From NCBI GenBank assembly GCA_016763075.1, contig JAESUM010000050.1, forward strand, positions 1-64,000: a DNA stretch of 64,000 bases. Reading direction: 5' to 3'. The position numbers and the translations under genes were made by a program. Positions 10,684 to 22,110 of this stretch are shown here, in pieces; positions within the stretch are counted from its first letter, which is position 1; each line of letters opens with the position of its first letter. The notes under the pieces were generated by a model, which saw nothing but the letters and a program-made list of their open reading frames with translations, did no database searches and was not told the DNA's origin. Origin of the DNA: Pseudomonadales bacterium (GTDB lineage: Bacteria > Pseudomonadota > Gammaproteobacteria > Pseudomonadales > JAHRWD01).

Positions 10684-10736
10684 CCGCCAAACCTTATAAC
10701 GCGCTGACTGCGGACGCAGGCAGCTATGGTTGGCGG
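10684..10736. repeat. Long imperfect inverted repeat between convergent genes
   Basis: CCGCCAAACC...GCTGaCTGCGgaCGCAGgCAGC...GGTTGGCGG nested stems. Confidence 0.6.
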
Positions 10737-10759
10737 ATTGGCGTACTACTTTTTTGTGA

Positions 10760-11086
10760 TTAGCTGCTAGGTGCTTCCATCGCATCAGTAACTAGCGTCT
10801 TAAGTTCACCGCTTTCGTACATTTCGACCAAGATATCACATCCGCCGACAAGCTCTCCAGCTACGTACAGCTGCGGGAATGTAGGCCAGTTGCCATATTT
10901 TGGCAGGTTTGAACGAATTTCAGGATTGGACAGGATATCGACATAGGCAAATTTTTGACCGCATGCCATGAGTACCTGAGATGATTTGGATGAAAATCCG
11001 CACTGAGGTGCTTCTGGTGAACCTTTCATATACAAAATGATGGTGTTGCCTTCAATTTGCTCTTTGATGGTCTGCATAATGTCCAT
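10760..11086 (-). CDS. grxD: Monothiol glutaredoxin, Grx4 family
   Basis: 108 aa; KGSPEAPQCGFSSKSSQ, WPTFPQLYVAGELVGGCDI. Confidence 0.93.
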   Translation of the reverse strand: MDIMQTIKEQIEGNTIILYMKGSPEAPQCGFSSKSSQVLMACGQKFAYVDILSNPEIRSNLPKYGNWPTFPQLYVAGELVGGCDILVEMYESGELKTLVTDAMEAPSS

Positions 11087-11145
11087 AAATCTACCTCTGT
11101 GTTTTCAATAATACGTATAAGGGCCATTCTAACCTATTTGTAGCG

Positions 11146-13560
11146 CTAGAACAGCTGCTCTACGGTTTCGGGGCTTGATTCTTGGAGGCCCTCTGACGAG
11201 TCGCCAGGCTCAGCAAGAATCTCCTTCGGGGCATTTTCGGTTTTGAATAGTTCCAAAATAGCATTTTCTTGGCCTGCGGTTGCGCGTTTACCGGTGGTTG
11301 GGTCTATTCGTACGACTACCATTTCATCAGGTTGCGCCATCATGATCTCGGGTTGGCCATCGAGTGCCGCGCGCATGAAATCTATCCAGATTGGGAGGGC
11401 GGTTTTGCTGCCGTATTCCCTTGCCCCAAGGGTTCGAGGTTGGTCAAAGCCTACCCAAACAGTGGTGACTAGATTGCCATTAAAGCCAGAGAACCAGGCA
11501 TCAAACTGGTCGTTGGTTGTGCCGGTTTTACCGGCTAAATCGTTTCTGTTGAGTATGCGAGCTTTAGTGCCGGTGCCTCGGCGAATAACATCTCTTAGCA
11601 TCGAGTTTATCAAGTACGCTGTGCGTTCATCGACGACGCGCGGGGCCATAACCGGAACGATTTGCGGTGGTTTAGTGTTAGCGTTGCTTGTTTGTGCATC
11701 AGCGGTTAGAGCGCATGACGGGCAGACGATTTTGGGTTTGGGGCGATAGACCGTACGTTGATCTCGGTCACGAATTTCATCGATGACATAAGGGCTGACT
11801 TTGTAGCCGCCATTTGCAAATACACTGTAGCCGGTTGCGATATCGAGTGGGGTTAACGCAGCGCTGCCAAGTGCAAGCGACAGATCTTTAGGCATCGATT
11901 GGGTATTGAAGCCAAAACGTTCGACGTAATTGATCGCTTTTTTTGGCGTGAGTGCTTTGAGCAGGCGAATCGATACAAGATTTTTTGAGCGGTATAACGC
12001 CTGGCGTAAGCGGGTTGGCCCGCCAAATTTACCGCTAGAGTTTTGAGGCCGCCAACTATCTTCGAGATTGCTGTCATCGAATACCAGCGGTGCGTCATTG
12101 AGCAAGCTGGCAGCTGTGAACCCGTTCGTCAGCGCCGACGCATAAATGAATGGCTTGAAGTTGGATCCCGGTTGGCGGGTAGCTTGAGTTGCCCGGTTAA
12201 AATGACTATGGCGGTAGTTTATGCCGCCGACCAGCGCTTCGATGGCGCCGGTATTGGGGTTCATTGAAATCAATGCGCTTTGAACGATGGGTTCTTGGCT
12301 GAGCGCCCAATCTTTGTTTGCTTGTTTTCTAACGTATATCAGTTCGCCGATGGAAAGGATTTCACTACTGGTGGTGGGCTTAGGCCCTTTTTTGTTGGTA
12401 GTGATAAATGGTCGCGCCCATTTTAGTCCGTCCCATTGAATCTTGATTTCATCACCGTTTTTTAGCAGACAAGCCGCTGAGGTTGGCCCAAGACTTAGCA
12501 CAACAGCTGCTTCGAGCCCGTCAAAGCGTGGTCTTTTTCGGAGAATAGCTACCAGTTTTGAGGGCCGGTGTAGCGCAAATTTCGGAACTTGTTCGCCGGT
12601 GCTTAGGTATCCGTGCCGGCGGTGATAACTTTCTATTCCATTCAAAGTGGCTTGGTGTGCAGCAAACTGGTGATGACTGTTAATGGTGCTGTACACCTTG
12701 TATCCGTCGGAATATGCGTTTAATCCGTATCGGCGAATCATCTCTCGGCGGATCATTTCGGCTACGTGAGGTGCGTGTAGTTCTGTTTTGGGGCCGTGAT
12801 AACGTGCGGTGACAGGTGTTTTTACCGATTGCTCAAATATCTTGGCGTCGATATACCCGAGGTTTTTCATCCGGTTAAGAATCCAATTCCGACGAATAAG
12901 CGCTCTTGATGGATTTGAAATGGGATTGTATGAGGAGGGGGCTTTAGGCAGGCCGGCAATCATTGCAAGTTGCGCTGTATCGAGCTCGTTGATCGATTTG
13001 CCGTAATATACCTGCGCCGCTGCTTCGATTCCATAGGAGCGATGCCCAAGATAAATCTTGTTGATGTAGAGTTCTAGAATTTCTGGCTTGGATAGTTGTT
13101 GCTCAATTTGAACAGCGAGAAGGATCTCGTTGAATTTACGAGTGAAGGTCTTTTCCCTGCTTAAGAAGTAGTTTCGAGCGACTTGCATGGTGATGGTGCT
13201 ACCGCCAGTTTGCATTTGGCCAGTTTGAATGAGCTGCATGATTGCGCGGCTAATGCCAATCGGATCAATGCCAAAATGCTGCATAAAGCGGCTGTCTTCT
13301 GCTGCCAATATAGCTTTGATAAAGGTGTTTGGAATTTCGTCGTGGCTTATGGGTGTCCGCCTTTTTTCACCGAATTCACCAATGAGCTTTCCATCATTTG
13401 AATAGATTAAAAGCGGCGTTTGTAACTTGATTTGCTTGAGCGTTTGAATATTTGGGAGGCGCGGCTGAAAATAGACAAAAAGCCCTGAAAAAATCAGCAC
13501 TGACGCACAAAATGAGCACAAGAGTAGTGACAGAAATTTGTTTTTGGTATTGCCAATCAT
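11146..13560 (-). CDS. mrcA: Penicillin-binding protein 1A
   Basis: 804 aa; transglycosylase ILAAEDSRFMQHFGID, GGSTITMQVARNYFL; transpeptidase SNFKPFIY, SKN, KTGTTND; directly divergent from pilM. Confidence 0.95.
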   Translation of the reverse strand: MIGNTKNKFLSLLLCSFCASVLIFSGLFVYFQPRLPNIQTLKQIKLQTPLLIYSNDGKLIGEFGEKRRTPISHDEIPNTFIKAILAAEDSRFMQHFGIDPIGISRAIMQLIQTGQMQTGGSTITMQVARNYFLSREKTFTRKFNEILLAVQIEQQLSKPEILELYINKIYLGHRSYGIEAAAQVYYGKSINELDTAQLAMIAGLPKAPSSYNPISNPSRALIRRNWILNRMKNLGYIDAKIFEQSVKTPVTARYHGPKTELHAPHVAEMIRREMIRRYGLNAYSDGYKVYSTINSHHQFAAHQATLNGIESYHRRHGYLSTGEQVPKFALHRPSKLVAILRKRPRFDGLEAAVVLSLGPTSAACLLKNGDEIKIQWDGLKWARPFITTNKKGPKPTTSSEILSIGELIYVRKQANKDWALSQEPIVQSALISMNPNTGAIEALVGGINYRHSHFNRATQATRQPGSNFKPFIYASALTNGFTAASLLNDAPLVFDDSNLEDSWRPQNSSGKFGGPTRLRQALYRSKNLVSIRLLKALTPKKAINYVERFGFNTQSMPKDLSLALGSAALTPLDIATGYSVFANGGYKVSPYVIDEIRDRDQRTVYRPKPKIVCPSCALTADAQTSNANTKPPQIVPVMAPRVVDERTAYLINSMLRDVIRRGTGTKARILNRNDLAGKTGTTNDQFDAWFSGFNGNLVTTVWVGFDQPRTLGAREYGSKTALPIWIDFMRAALDGQPEIMMAQPDEMVVVRIDPTTGKRATAGQENAILELFKTENAPKEILAEPGDSSEGLQESSPETVEQLF

Positions 13561-13727
13561 ATGATTTAAGTACGTGGGAGGGCTGAGGACTGTATGTAAA
13601 ATGATCTTATTGATTATAGCAGCATGGTAAGTAAATTATTTGTTTGAAGCGTTTGCGCAAATGGAGGTCTTGATATTTAATTAGAGGATTAGTGCCAAAA
13701 ATCGTGTCTATAAAAGGTTAACAAGTC

Positions 13728-14784
<1,057 letters not shown>

Positions 14785-14785
<1 letters not shown>

Positions 14786-15336
14786 TGTCACAGATTAATT
14801 TACTGCCATGGCGCGAAGAACTTCGTGAAGAGAAGAAAAAAGAATTTTTTACAGTTTTGGTTGGAGTAGTGATCATCGCCGCGGGAATTGTATTTCTCGC
14901 TGGCCGTTCAATGGGTGTTGATATTGAGCGTCAAACTGGAAGAAACAGCTACTTGGTCAAAGAAATTAAGAAATTAGACCAACAAAACTTTGAGATTAAT
15001 CAGCTTGAACAGAAGCGTGAAGAACTAATCGAGCGAATGGGTGTAATTCAATCGCTACAGGGTAACCGGCCTGTTATCGTGAGGTTGTTTGATGAGCTGG
15101 TCCGTACCCTTCCTGACGGCGTGCATTATACAAGCGTTACTTATAAATCAGGATTGCTCTCTATAAAAGGGTTAGCTAAATCAAACAACCGTGTATCTGA
15201 TTTGATGCGCCAATTGGATCGCTCCGATTGGTTTTCTGGCCCGAATTTGAGTTCTGTGAAAGCAAATCCAACGTATGGAGCGCAGGCGAGTGAATTCGCG
15301 CTGACTGTGAAATTAACCGCTCGCGAAACTAAATAA
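14785..15336 (+). CDS. pilN: Type IV pilus assembly protein PilN
   Basis: MSQINLLPWREELREEKKKEFF; ATG at 14785 overlaps the pilM stop. Confidence 0.95.
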
Positions 15337-15339
15337 GGG

Positions 15340-15975
15340 TTGGCTGAAAATCAAATGGCTACTATAGACTTAACAAATATTACTGAAAAACTGCGTGAGT
15401 TTGATATCAATGATCTCGATATCAACAATGTAGGTATTTGGCCTGCCCCGATTAAAATTATTGCAGGCTGTTTGCTGTTTTCGTTGGTGCTGGCTGGGGG
15501 TTATTGGTTTTACTATCAGGATCTGCAAAATCAGTACGGTACACTTCAGAAAAAGGAGCTTACGCTCAAAAAAAGCTATGAAACAAAGGCGCGTAAAGCA
15601 TCAAACCTTGAAGCATATAAAGTGCAGATGACTGAGATGGAGGCGTCTTTTGGCGCGCTACTAGAACAATTACCTAAAGATACAGAGGTTCCCGGATTGT
15701 TAGAGGATATCACTCGTGCAGGTAGTAGTTCAGGTCTTGATTTTCAGAGTATTCGTTTAGAGTCAGAAAACGTCCAAGAATTTTATGTTGAATTACCTAT
15801 TCGTATTCAGGCGAGCGGGCCTTACCATGATATCGGTAGCTTTGTGAGTGGCGTGGCAAATCTTCCTCGAATTGTGACATTGCATGACTTCAAAATTAGT
15901 GCAGCGACGGCTGGAGTGCTGAATCTTTCCATTACAGCAAAGACTTATCGATACAAAGAACGGGCGGGCGAATAA
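15340..15975 (+). CDS. pilO: Type IV pilus assembly protein PilO
   Basis: 211 aa; position in pilMNOPQ operon, single TM and coiled segment; start TTG 15340 or ATG 15355. Confidence 0.93.
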   Translation: MAENQMATIDLTNITEKLREFDINDLDINNVGIWPAPIKIIAGCLLFSLVLAGGYWFYYQDLQNQYGTLQKKELTLKKSYETKARKASNLEAYKVQMTEMEASFGALLEQLPKDTEVPGLLEDITRAGSSSGLDFQSIRLESENVQEFYVELPIRIQASGPYHDIGSFVSGVANLPRIVTLHDFKISAATAGVLNLSITAKTYRYKERAGE

Positions 15976-16521
15976 ATGATGTATTTAGTATCGAAAGTTC
16001 GTTCAATTGGGTCTTCGTTTTTGGCGCTGTTAGTCTTGGCAGGGTGTTCTGCTGACGACAGCACTCTAGATTTGAGCGAATTTATGGAAAAGGTCAACAA
16101 TAAGCCGCGGACCGCAATAGCCCCTTTACCACCGTTTCAATCATATGAATCGTTTTCATACAAAGCTGCTCGCTTGCGAGATCCCTTCTCGCAAGCGATT
16201 GAATTTGATGAAAGTTCAAAGAGATCGACACAAATCGATTTGTCGATCTCGCCGGATTTGAATCGTTCCAAAGAGTATTTGGAAAGATTTAATTTGGCCG
16301 CGCTACGGATGGTCGGAAGTATTGAAAAAAACTCCAATGTTTGGGCCCTAATTAACGATAGCGAAGGCGGAATATATACAATAACCGATGGTAACTACCT
16401 GGGGCGTAACCATGGTAAAGTGACCAAGACTCATGACGGTTATGTGGATATCGTAGAGATCGTTCCTGATGGGCAAGGTGGGTGGCTTGAACGGCCGCAA
16501 CGTCTTGCTGTGGATGAGTGA
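15976..16521 (+). CDS. pilP: Type IV pilus lipoprotein PilP
   Basis: Lipobox VLAGC; RDPFSQ; position between pilO and pilQ. Confidence 0.93.
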   Translation: MMYLVSKVRSIGSSFLALLVLAGCSADDSTLDLSEFMEKVNNKPRTAIAPLPPFQSYESFSYKAARLRDPFSQAIEFDESSKRSTQIDLSISPDLNRSKEYLERFNLAALRMVGSIEKNSNVWALINDSEGGIYTITDGNYLGRNHGKVTKTHDGYVDIVEIVPDGQGGWLERPQRLAVDE

Positions 16522-16546
16522 GCAATTAAATATCAATGGACATAAA

Positions 16547-18577
16547 ATGAATTGCACAGGTTATAAAGGTATGCGGTTAATGTATCAGATAAAAGGCATG
16601 ATCAAAGTGTTGCTGTTGATCTTTGTCACAGTGTCGGCAGCTGAGGCAGCCAACACTGCAGTTAAAAATATCGAGTTTTCATCTCTGCCAAACGATCTGT
16701 TTGAAATACATCTTACATTTGACGCAGTGCCTCCTGAGCCGAAAGGGTATACCATTGAAAAACCCGCTAGAATCGCGCTCGATTTGGTTGGAGTATCAAG
16801 TGATTTAACCAAAAAAAATCATAAGCTTAATTTCGCAAATGCTCGAAGCGTTACAGTGCTTGAAGCGAAGAACCGAACTCGTGTAATTATTAGTTTGGAT
16901 CGGTTAGATCAGTATTCAACGCGCATAGAAGGAAATCACTTATATGTTGTAGTGGGCGGAGCTGGCAATGCCGGCAGCGCTAATACGGTTCAAAATTCGT
17001 CAACCACGCCAACTGCGAATGGCGGATTGGCGAGCATGGAAGATATTGATTTCCGGCGTGATGACACGGGAGGAGGGAAAATTATTGTTCGTTTATCTGA
17101 CTCTAACGTCAATGTAGATGTTCAGGAGGAAGGTAGTAATATTCTCATTCGGTTTTCAGGTGCACAGTTGCCAGAACGTTTACGCCGTAAGCTAGATGTG
17201 ACGGACTTCGCAACGCCGGTAGTGTCATTGGATGCGACGGTCGAGAACGGCCGACCTGTCATTAGAGTTCAACCGAAAGGGGAATTCCAATATCTGGCGT
17301 ATCAAGTGGATAATATATTCACGTTAACCGTTACGCCTGTAGCGGAAGATGAAGTGAAAACCCGACGGATTGGCCAGTTGATTTATGTTGGCGAGAAGTT
17401 GTCACTAAACTTTCAAGATATTGAAGTGCGGTCTGTGCTGCAGTTGATCGCTGATTTTACCGATTTAAATTTGGTTGCGAGTGATACCGTCTCTGGGCGA
17501 ATTACACTTAGGCTCAAAAACACGCCATGGGATCAAGCGTTAGATTTGATTCTAAAAACTAAAGGTCTTGATAAGCGCCAAAACGGAAATGTATTGATGG
17601 TTGCTCCAGCTGCTGAGATAGCGGCGAGAGAGAAGCTAGAACTGCAAACTTTGAAGCAGGTTAAGGAGCTAGCACCTCTTTATACAGAGTTCATTAGCGT
17701 TCGCTATGCGAAAGCTAGCAATATTCTGCCTTTGCTGATTGGGAAAAAGGGAGTGCTATCTAGCCGAGGCACTGCTTCGGTGGATACTCGAACCAATATT
17801 TTAATTATTCAGGATATTGCTCAAAAATTGGCGGAAGTACGAGACCTACTGAAAGAGCTTGATATACCGGTCCGACAGGTATCCATCGAAGCGCGGATTG
17901 TTGTAGCAAACGCTGATTACAGTAAGGATCTTGGGATCAAATGGGGCGGGAATTATGCTGGTGCCTCAGGAAATAACGCGTATACCGCTGGCGGTAATGC
18001 AGCTAGCGGGTTGATTGTTGATCTCGGTGTTGATAAGGGCAGTCAAAGCACATTTAGATTAGGGTTAACACGAGGTATAAACACCTTAGCTTTGGAACTT
18101 TCAGCTCTAGAGGACTCCGGCAATGGTGAGGTTGTATCTCAACCGAAGATACTTACGGCAGATCGGCAAAAAGCGCGAATTGAATCGGGTACAGAAATCC
18201 CATATCAGGAAGCCTCTTCTAGCGGTGCAACTTCTACCTCGTTCAAAGCGGCGGTTTTAGCCCTTGATGTTACCCCTCAAATAACGCCTGACGATCATAT
18301 TATTATGGACCTAATCGTAAGTCAGGATTCAGTAGGTGCATTGACTAGCGGCGGCGTGCCAACAATTGATACGAACGAAATAACGACACAAGTGCTGGTC
18401 AAAAATGGAGAAACTGTGGTGTTAGGCGGTGTGTTTCGAACCGAGGATGTTCAGACTGAAACAAAAACACCATTTCTTGGCGACATTCCATACCTTGGTG
18501 CATTTTTTAAGAAGACCTCTACTCGAACACAGAAGACAGAGCTGTTGATATTTATTACGCCCCGTATAGTCGACTAG
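16547..18577 (+). CDS. pilQ: Type IV pilus secretin PilQ
   Basis: AMIN and secretin domains; VPTIDTNEITTQVLVKNGETVVLGGVFRTEDVQTETKTPFLGDIPYLGAFFK; start site inferred (upstream GTG at 16469 also in frame). Confidence 0.95.
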   Translation: MNCTGYKGMRLMYQIKGMIKVLLLIFVTVSAAEAANTAVKNIEFSSLPNDLFEIHLTFDAVPPEPKGYTIEKPARIALDLVGVSSDLTKKNHKLNFANARSVTVLEAKNRTRVIISLDRLDQYSTRIEGNHLYVVVGGAGNAGSANTVQNSSTTPTANGGLASMEDIDFRRDDTGGGKIIVRLSDSNVNVDVQEEGSNILIRFSGAQLPERLRRKLDVTDFATPVVSLDATVENGRPVIRVQPKGEFQYLAYQVDNIFTLTVTPVAEDEVKTRRIGQLIYVGEKLSLNFQDIEVRSVLQLIADFTDLNLVASDTVSGRITLRLKNTPWDQALDLILKTKGLDKRQNGNVLMVAPAAEIAAREKLELQTLKQVKELAPLYTEFISVRYAKASNILPLLIGKKGVLSSRGTASVDTRTNILIIQDIAQKLAEVRDLLKELDIPVRQVSIEARIVVANADYSKDLGIKWGGNYAGASGNNAYTAGGNAASGLIVDLGVDKGSQSTFRLGLTRGINTLALELSALEDSGNGEVVSQPKILTADRQKARIESGTEIPYQEASSSGATSTSFKAAVLALDVTPQITPDDHIIMDLIVSQDSVGALTSGGVPTIDTNEITTQVLVKNGETVVLGGVFRTEDVQTETKTPFLGDIPYLGAFFKKTSTRTQKTELLIFITPRIVD

Positions 18578-18607
18578 AAATAAAATTACAAAAACGTACT
18601 TTTTAAG

Positions 18608-19141
18608 GTGGTTATGAAGGAGCGTATATTTCTTGTTGGGCCTATGGGTGCTGGTAAAAGCACCATTGGGCGTATGCTAGCGAAACGGTTAGGTTTGGAG
18701 TTTAAAGATTCAGATCATGAAATCGAAAGCCGGACGGGAGCTGATATCCCGTGGATTTTCGATGTAGAAGGCGAAGAAGGGTTTCGCCGGCGTGAACAAG
18801 ATGTTCTGGATGAGCTGACGAACCGATCAGGTATTGTCTTGGCAACCGGTGGTGGGGCGATATTAAAACCTGAGAATCGCGAGAAACTGAGGGTTCGTGG
18901 CAGTGTAATTTACCTGAAACTCTCGGTAGATCAACAAACTGCTCGGACGGCTAAGGATCGAAACCGCCCACTTTTACAGACCGACGACCCTCGAGCTGTG
19001 CTCGAAACACTATTTCTTGAGCGTGATCCATTGTACTGCGAAGTAGCTGATTTTGTGATCAATACTGACTATAAAACAGCAAGAGCCGTGACCGACCAAA
19101 TCGTGGTTGAGCTAAGCGCTAATCAATTGATTTCATCATAA
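18608..19141 (+). CDS. aroK: Shikimate kinase
   Basis: [33 protein letters not shown]. Confidence 0.96.
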   Translation: MVMKERIFLVGPMGAGKSTIGRMLAKRLGLEFKDSDHEIESRTGADIPWIFDVEGEEGFRRREQDVLDELTNRSGIVLATGGGAILKPENREKLRVRGSVIYLKLSVDQQTARTAKDRNRPLLQTDDPRAVLETLFLERDPLYCEVADFVINTDYKTARAVTDQIVVELSANQLISS

Positions 19142-19401
19142 CCAGATTTATTCTCAGTACCTTTCCTTCCTGTCAACAAATATATATTAAATTAACGCCC
19201 ACGCGATTTTTGCCATTCCCTCCTGCAGTTGATGCCATCTTCAACTTGGCTAAGTTACAATACATTTTCAGATATGACCTTACCTTTTAGGTCATGACGC
19301 TGCTCTGTATTTTCGATCTGTGCTTTTACTTATTACGTCGAAAAGAATCGCCATAGAGCTAGCTATTTCAATATAATTTCCCTGTAGGGCGTTTAACACG
19401 A

Positions 19402-20475
19402 ATGAAACAACTGAATGTGGATCTTAACGAGCGATCCTATCCAATTTATATTGGCCAAGATATTCTGGATAGATCTGATTTATATCGCCCGCACATTAAA
19501 GGGCGGCAAATACTCATCGTCACCAACCAATTGATTGCTCCGCTATATCTGCAGCAGCTTTGCGAAGCACTCAGCGAATTTTCTGTTTCGACATTGGTAT
19601 TACCCGACGGTGAGCAATATAAGACCATCGAGACCGTTGAATCGGTTTTTAATAAGCTGCTAGAAGAAGGCCATAATCGTACCACCACGTTAATAGCTCT
19701 GGGTGGTGGAGTCATTGGTGATATGACCGGTTTTGCCGCGGCTTGTTATCAGCGTGGCGTGGCTTTTATACAGGTACCTACAACGTTGCTTTCACAGGTT
19801 GATTCTTCAGTGGGTGGAAAAACCGGCGTAAACCATGCGTTAGGCAAAAATATGATCGGTGCTTTTCATCAGCCAAAGGCGGTGATCATCGATATTGATA
19901 CCCTCAAAACTCTTCCGGCTAATCAGCTTTCCGCAGGTTTGGCCGAGGTAATTAAATACGGATTAATCCGTGATCTTGAGTTTTTTGCTTGGCTTGAAAG
20001 TAATATTTCGCAACTGCTAGCTTGCGACAGCGATTACCTGATCGAGGCGATTTACCGGTCGTGTAAGCACAAAGCCGAAGTGGTTGAACAAGATGAGCGC
20101 GAATCCGGTGTTCGAGCAACACTGAATTTAGGGCATACGTTTGGTCACGCCATTGAAGCGTGCCAAGGGTATGGGAGCTGGCTGCATGGCGAAGCCGTGT
20201 CTGCCGGAACAATCATGGCTGCGGATTTATCACGTAGAATGGGATGGCTTGCGCGGGCCGATGTCGAACGCATAACTAAGCTGTTCGAGAAGTGTAATCT
20301 GCCGGTGAATGCCCCATCTGATATGAGCCCAGAAGACTTCATACAAAAAATGGTTTTAGACAAAAAAGTAATAGACGGTACCCTGCGGCTCGTGCTGCTT
20401 AAATCCCTTGGAGATGCTCATGTATCTGGAGATATCGATCAAAATTTACTCAATGAAACACTCTCTGCGGTATAA
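19402..20475 (+). CDS. aroB: 3-dehydroquinate synthase
   Basis: 357 aa; [45 protein letters not shown]. Confidence 0.97.
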   Translation: MKQLNVDLNERSYPIYIGQDILDRSDLYRPHIKGRQILIVTNQLIAPLYLQQLCEALSEFSVSTLVLPDGEQYKTIETVESVFNKLLEEGHNRTTTLIALGGGVIGDMTGFAAACYQRGVAFIQVPTTLLSQVDSSVGGKTGVNHALGKNMIGAFHQPKAVIIDIDTLKTLPANQLSAGLAEVIKYGLIRDLEFFAWLESNISQLLACDSDYLIEAIYRSCKHKAEVVEQDERESGVRATLNLGHTFGHAIEACQGYGSWLHGEAVSAGTIMAADLSRRMGWLARADVERITKLFEKCNLPVNAPSDMSPEDFIQKMVLDKKVIDGTLRLVLLKSLGDAHVSGDIDQNLLNETLSAV

Positions 20476-20513
20476 ACTGGGCCACTAGCGAACTCAATTT
20501 ATCGATATAACAT

Positions 20514-21926
20514 ATGGAATATTCTTCAGATCATATCGACCAAGATGCGCAGCTGCAGCAAGCGCTGCATTTGGTCCATTATGGTGACGCTGTTTTGGTG
20601 GTTAACGGGCCAGATTCCTCCGCCAAATCAGCTTGGTTGAGCGAATTCGAATTTCGTTGTGTTGAGGATCAGCTAGATCTTTGCTCAATCGAATTATCCG
20701 GCCCAACCAACGATATCGAAATGTTGTCGATGATAGCGCTGGGGTTCGGTATAGATTACCAGCGTTCTGATCTTCATATGTTGACGGGGTCCTTGCTTGA
20801 ATTTCAACGCAGCGCATTACGTACAGCGAAGTCAGTGGTCTTTATTACGCAGGCGCAATTCCTCGACCCTTCAACGCTAGTTCAAATTCAAAAACGCTCT
20901 GAACCTCACGAAACCCTGCAGCCGTTTCAGTTTGTATTGATATACGATTCTACAGAAATGGTTGTAGAGCCTGCATTAGGCGCACTGCCATCACTGTTTG
21001 AATTTCAAATGGAATCTGCCTTCGAGTCAAGCGAAGAAAGTGTCCTAGGCAATAGCCAGACTCCTGCTGTAGCGCAGCCTTCGTCGTTTCAAGTGCAGCT
21101 TGATCAAGCTGCCCAGCAAGTGCGCGTTAAAGGGCGGCAATCTGCGAATTTTTTCAGACTGTTTCTAGCTGCAATGAACGAGAAAACAGTCTTCGGTTTT
21201 CCCCGCGCTCATTTAATGGTGTTATCTATCGTGATTGTGGTTTCTATCTTTGCGCTATTACTTGCGCAACAAGAGGCCGGGCAAGAAAATATGCCGCCAA
21301 TATTGGTTGAGCTTGAGGTTCCCAAATTAGTTGGCGATTTTGATGAATTGGCTACTCAATCAAGCGATAAACTCGCGGTGCCTAGCGCCCCATCATCAGC
21401 TAGTAGCAAAAATACAAATCGTAATTCTAGCGCCGAAAGCGTTGTGCCATCTGTTGAGGCCGCACCTTTGAAAGTAGCTAAAGTCGATGTTGCGAAACCT
21501 GTGCAGCATAAGAAACCGCCGGTCGCTGTAGTACCGGTAGTGCCAGTAGTTCAGGTTAAACCGATGGCAGTAGCGCCAAAGCCAGCCAAAAAAACCGTAA
21601 AACGAGTATTAACGCAACTAGATCAGTACGAAAAGCAATTATTAGCTCTGTCGCCAGCTCAGTACACACTGCAATTATTTGGTACGCATGACGCCAATAA
21701 AGCACGTGTTTTTCTCCAAAAATACGCCGGTATTTCCGAGCTCCGCTACTATAAAGGGCAGCACAAAGGAAAACCCTGGTACATGGTGGTTGCAGGGGTC
21801 TATGTGAATTCTACGAGTGCTGCTAACGGAGTTAATCGTCTTCCAAAAGCTTTGAAGCGTATGAAACCATGGTCGCGTAAGTTGGAAGCCATTCAGTCCA
21901 GCATTCGTCAGCATCAAACTCAGTAA
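20514..21926 (+). CDS. DamX-like SPOR-domain protein with AAA-type N-terminus
   Basis: 470 aa; downstream of aroKB, single TM, C-terminal SPOR-like region YTLQLFGTHDANKARVFLQKY...WYMVVAGVY. Confidence 0.8.
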   Translation: MEYSSDHIDQDAQLQQALHLVHYGDAVLVVNGPDSSAKSAWLSEFEFRCVEDQLDLCSIELSGPTNDIEMLSMIALGFGIDYQRSDLHMLTGSLLEFQRSALRTAKSVVFITQAQFLDPSTLVQIQKRSEPHETLQPFQFVLIYDSTEMVVEPALGALPSLFEFQMESAFESSEESVLGNSQTPAVAQPSSFQVQLDQAAQQVRVKGRQSANFFRLFLAAMNEKTVFGFPRAHLMVLSIVIVVSIFALLLAQQEAGQENMPPILVELEVPKLVGDFDELATQSSDKLAVPSAPSSASSKNTNRNSSAESVVPSVEAAPLKVAKVDVAKPVQHKKPPVAVVPVVPVVQVKPMAVAPKPAKKTVKRVLTQLDQYEKQLLALSPAQYTLQLFGTHDANKARVFLQKYAGISELRYYKGQHKGKPWYMVVAGVYVNSTSAANGVNRLPKALKRMKPWSRKLEAIQSSIRQHQTQ

Positions 21927-22110
21927 CGGATCACCGCGTCATATAGCGTCAAATGAGGCCGGAAAGTTTCAATTTTTTGCAGGAATTGGCCGTCATTTGA
22001 GCAAGATTGCATAGCCGTGTAGAATAGCCCTCCATTTTTGCGTCCTAAAAACTTGCTCGTTTGAGTTTCTTAGACCTATCTTTTTGATTTGAAAGGAAAG
22101 TTTGCACATC

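Noticed and set aside
11243-11749. 168-aa plus-strand ORF
   Set aside because: Antisense to the PBP1A gene; no independent coding evidence
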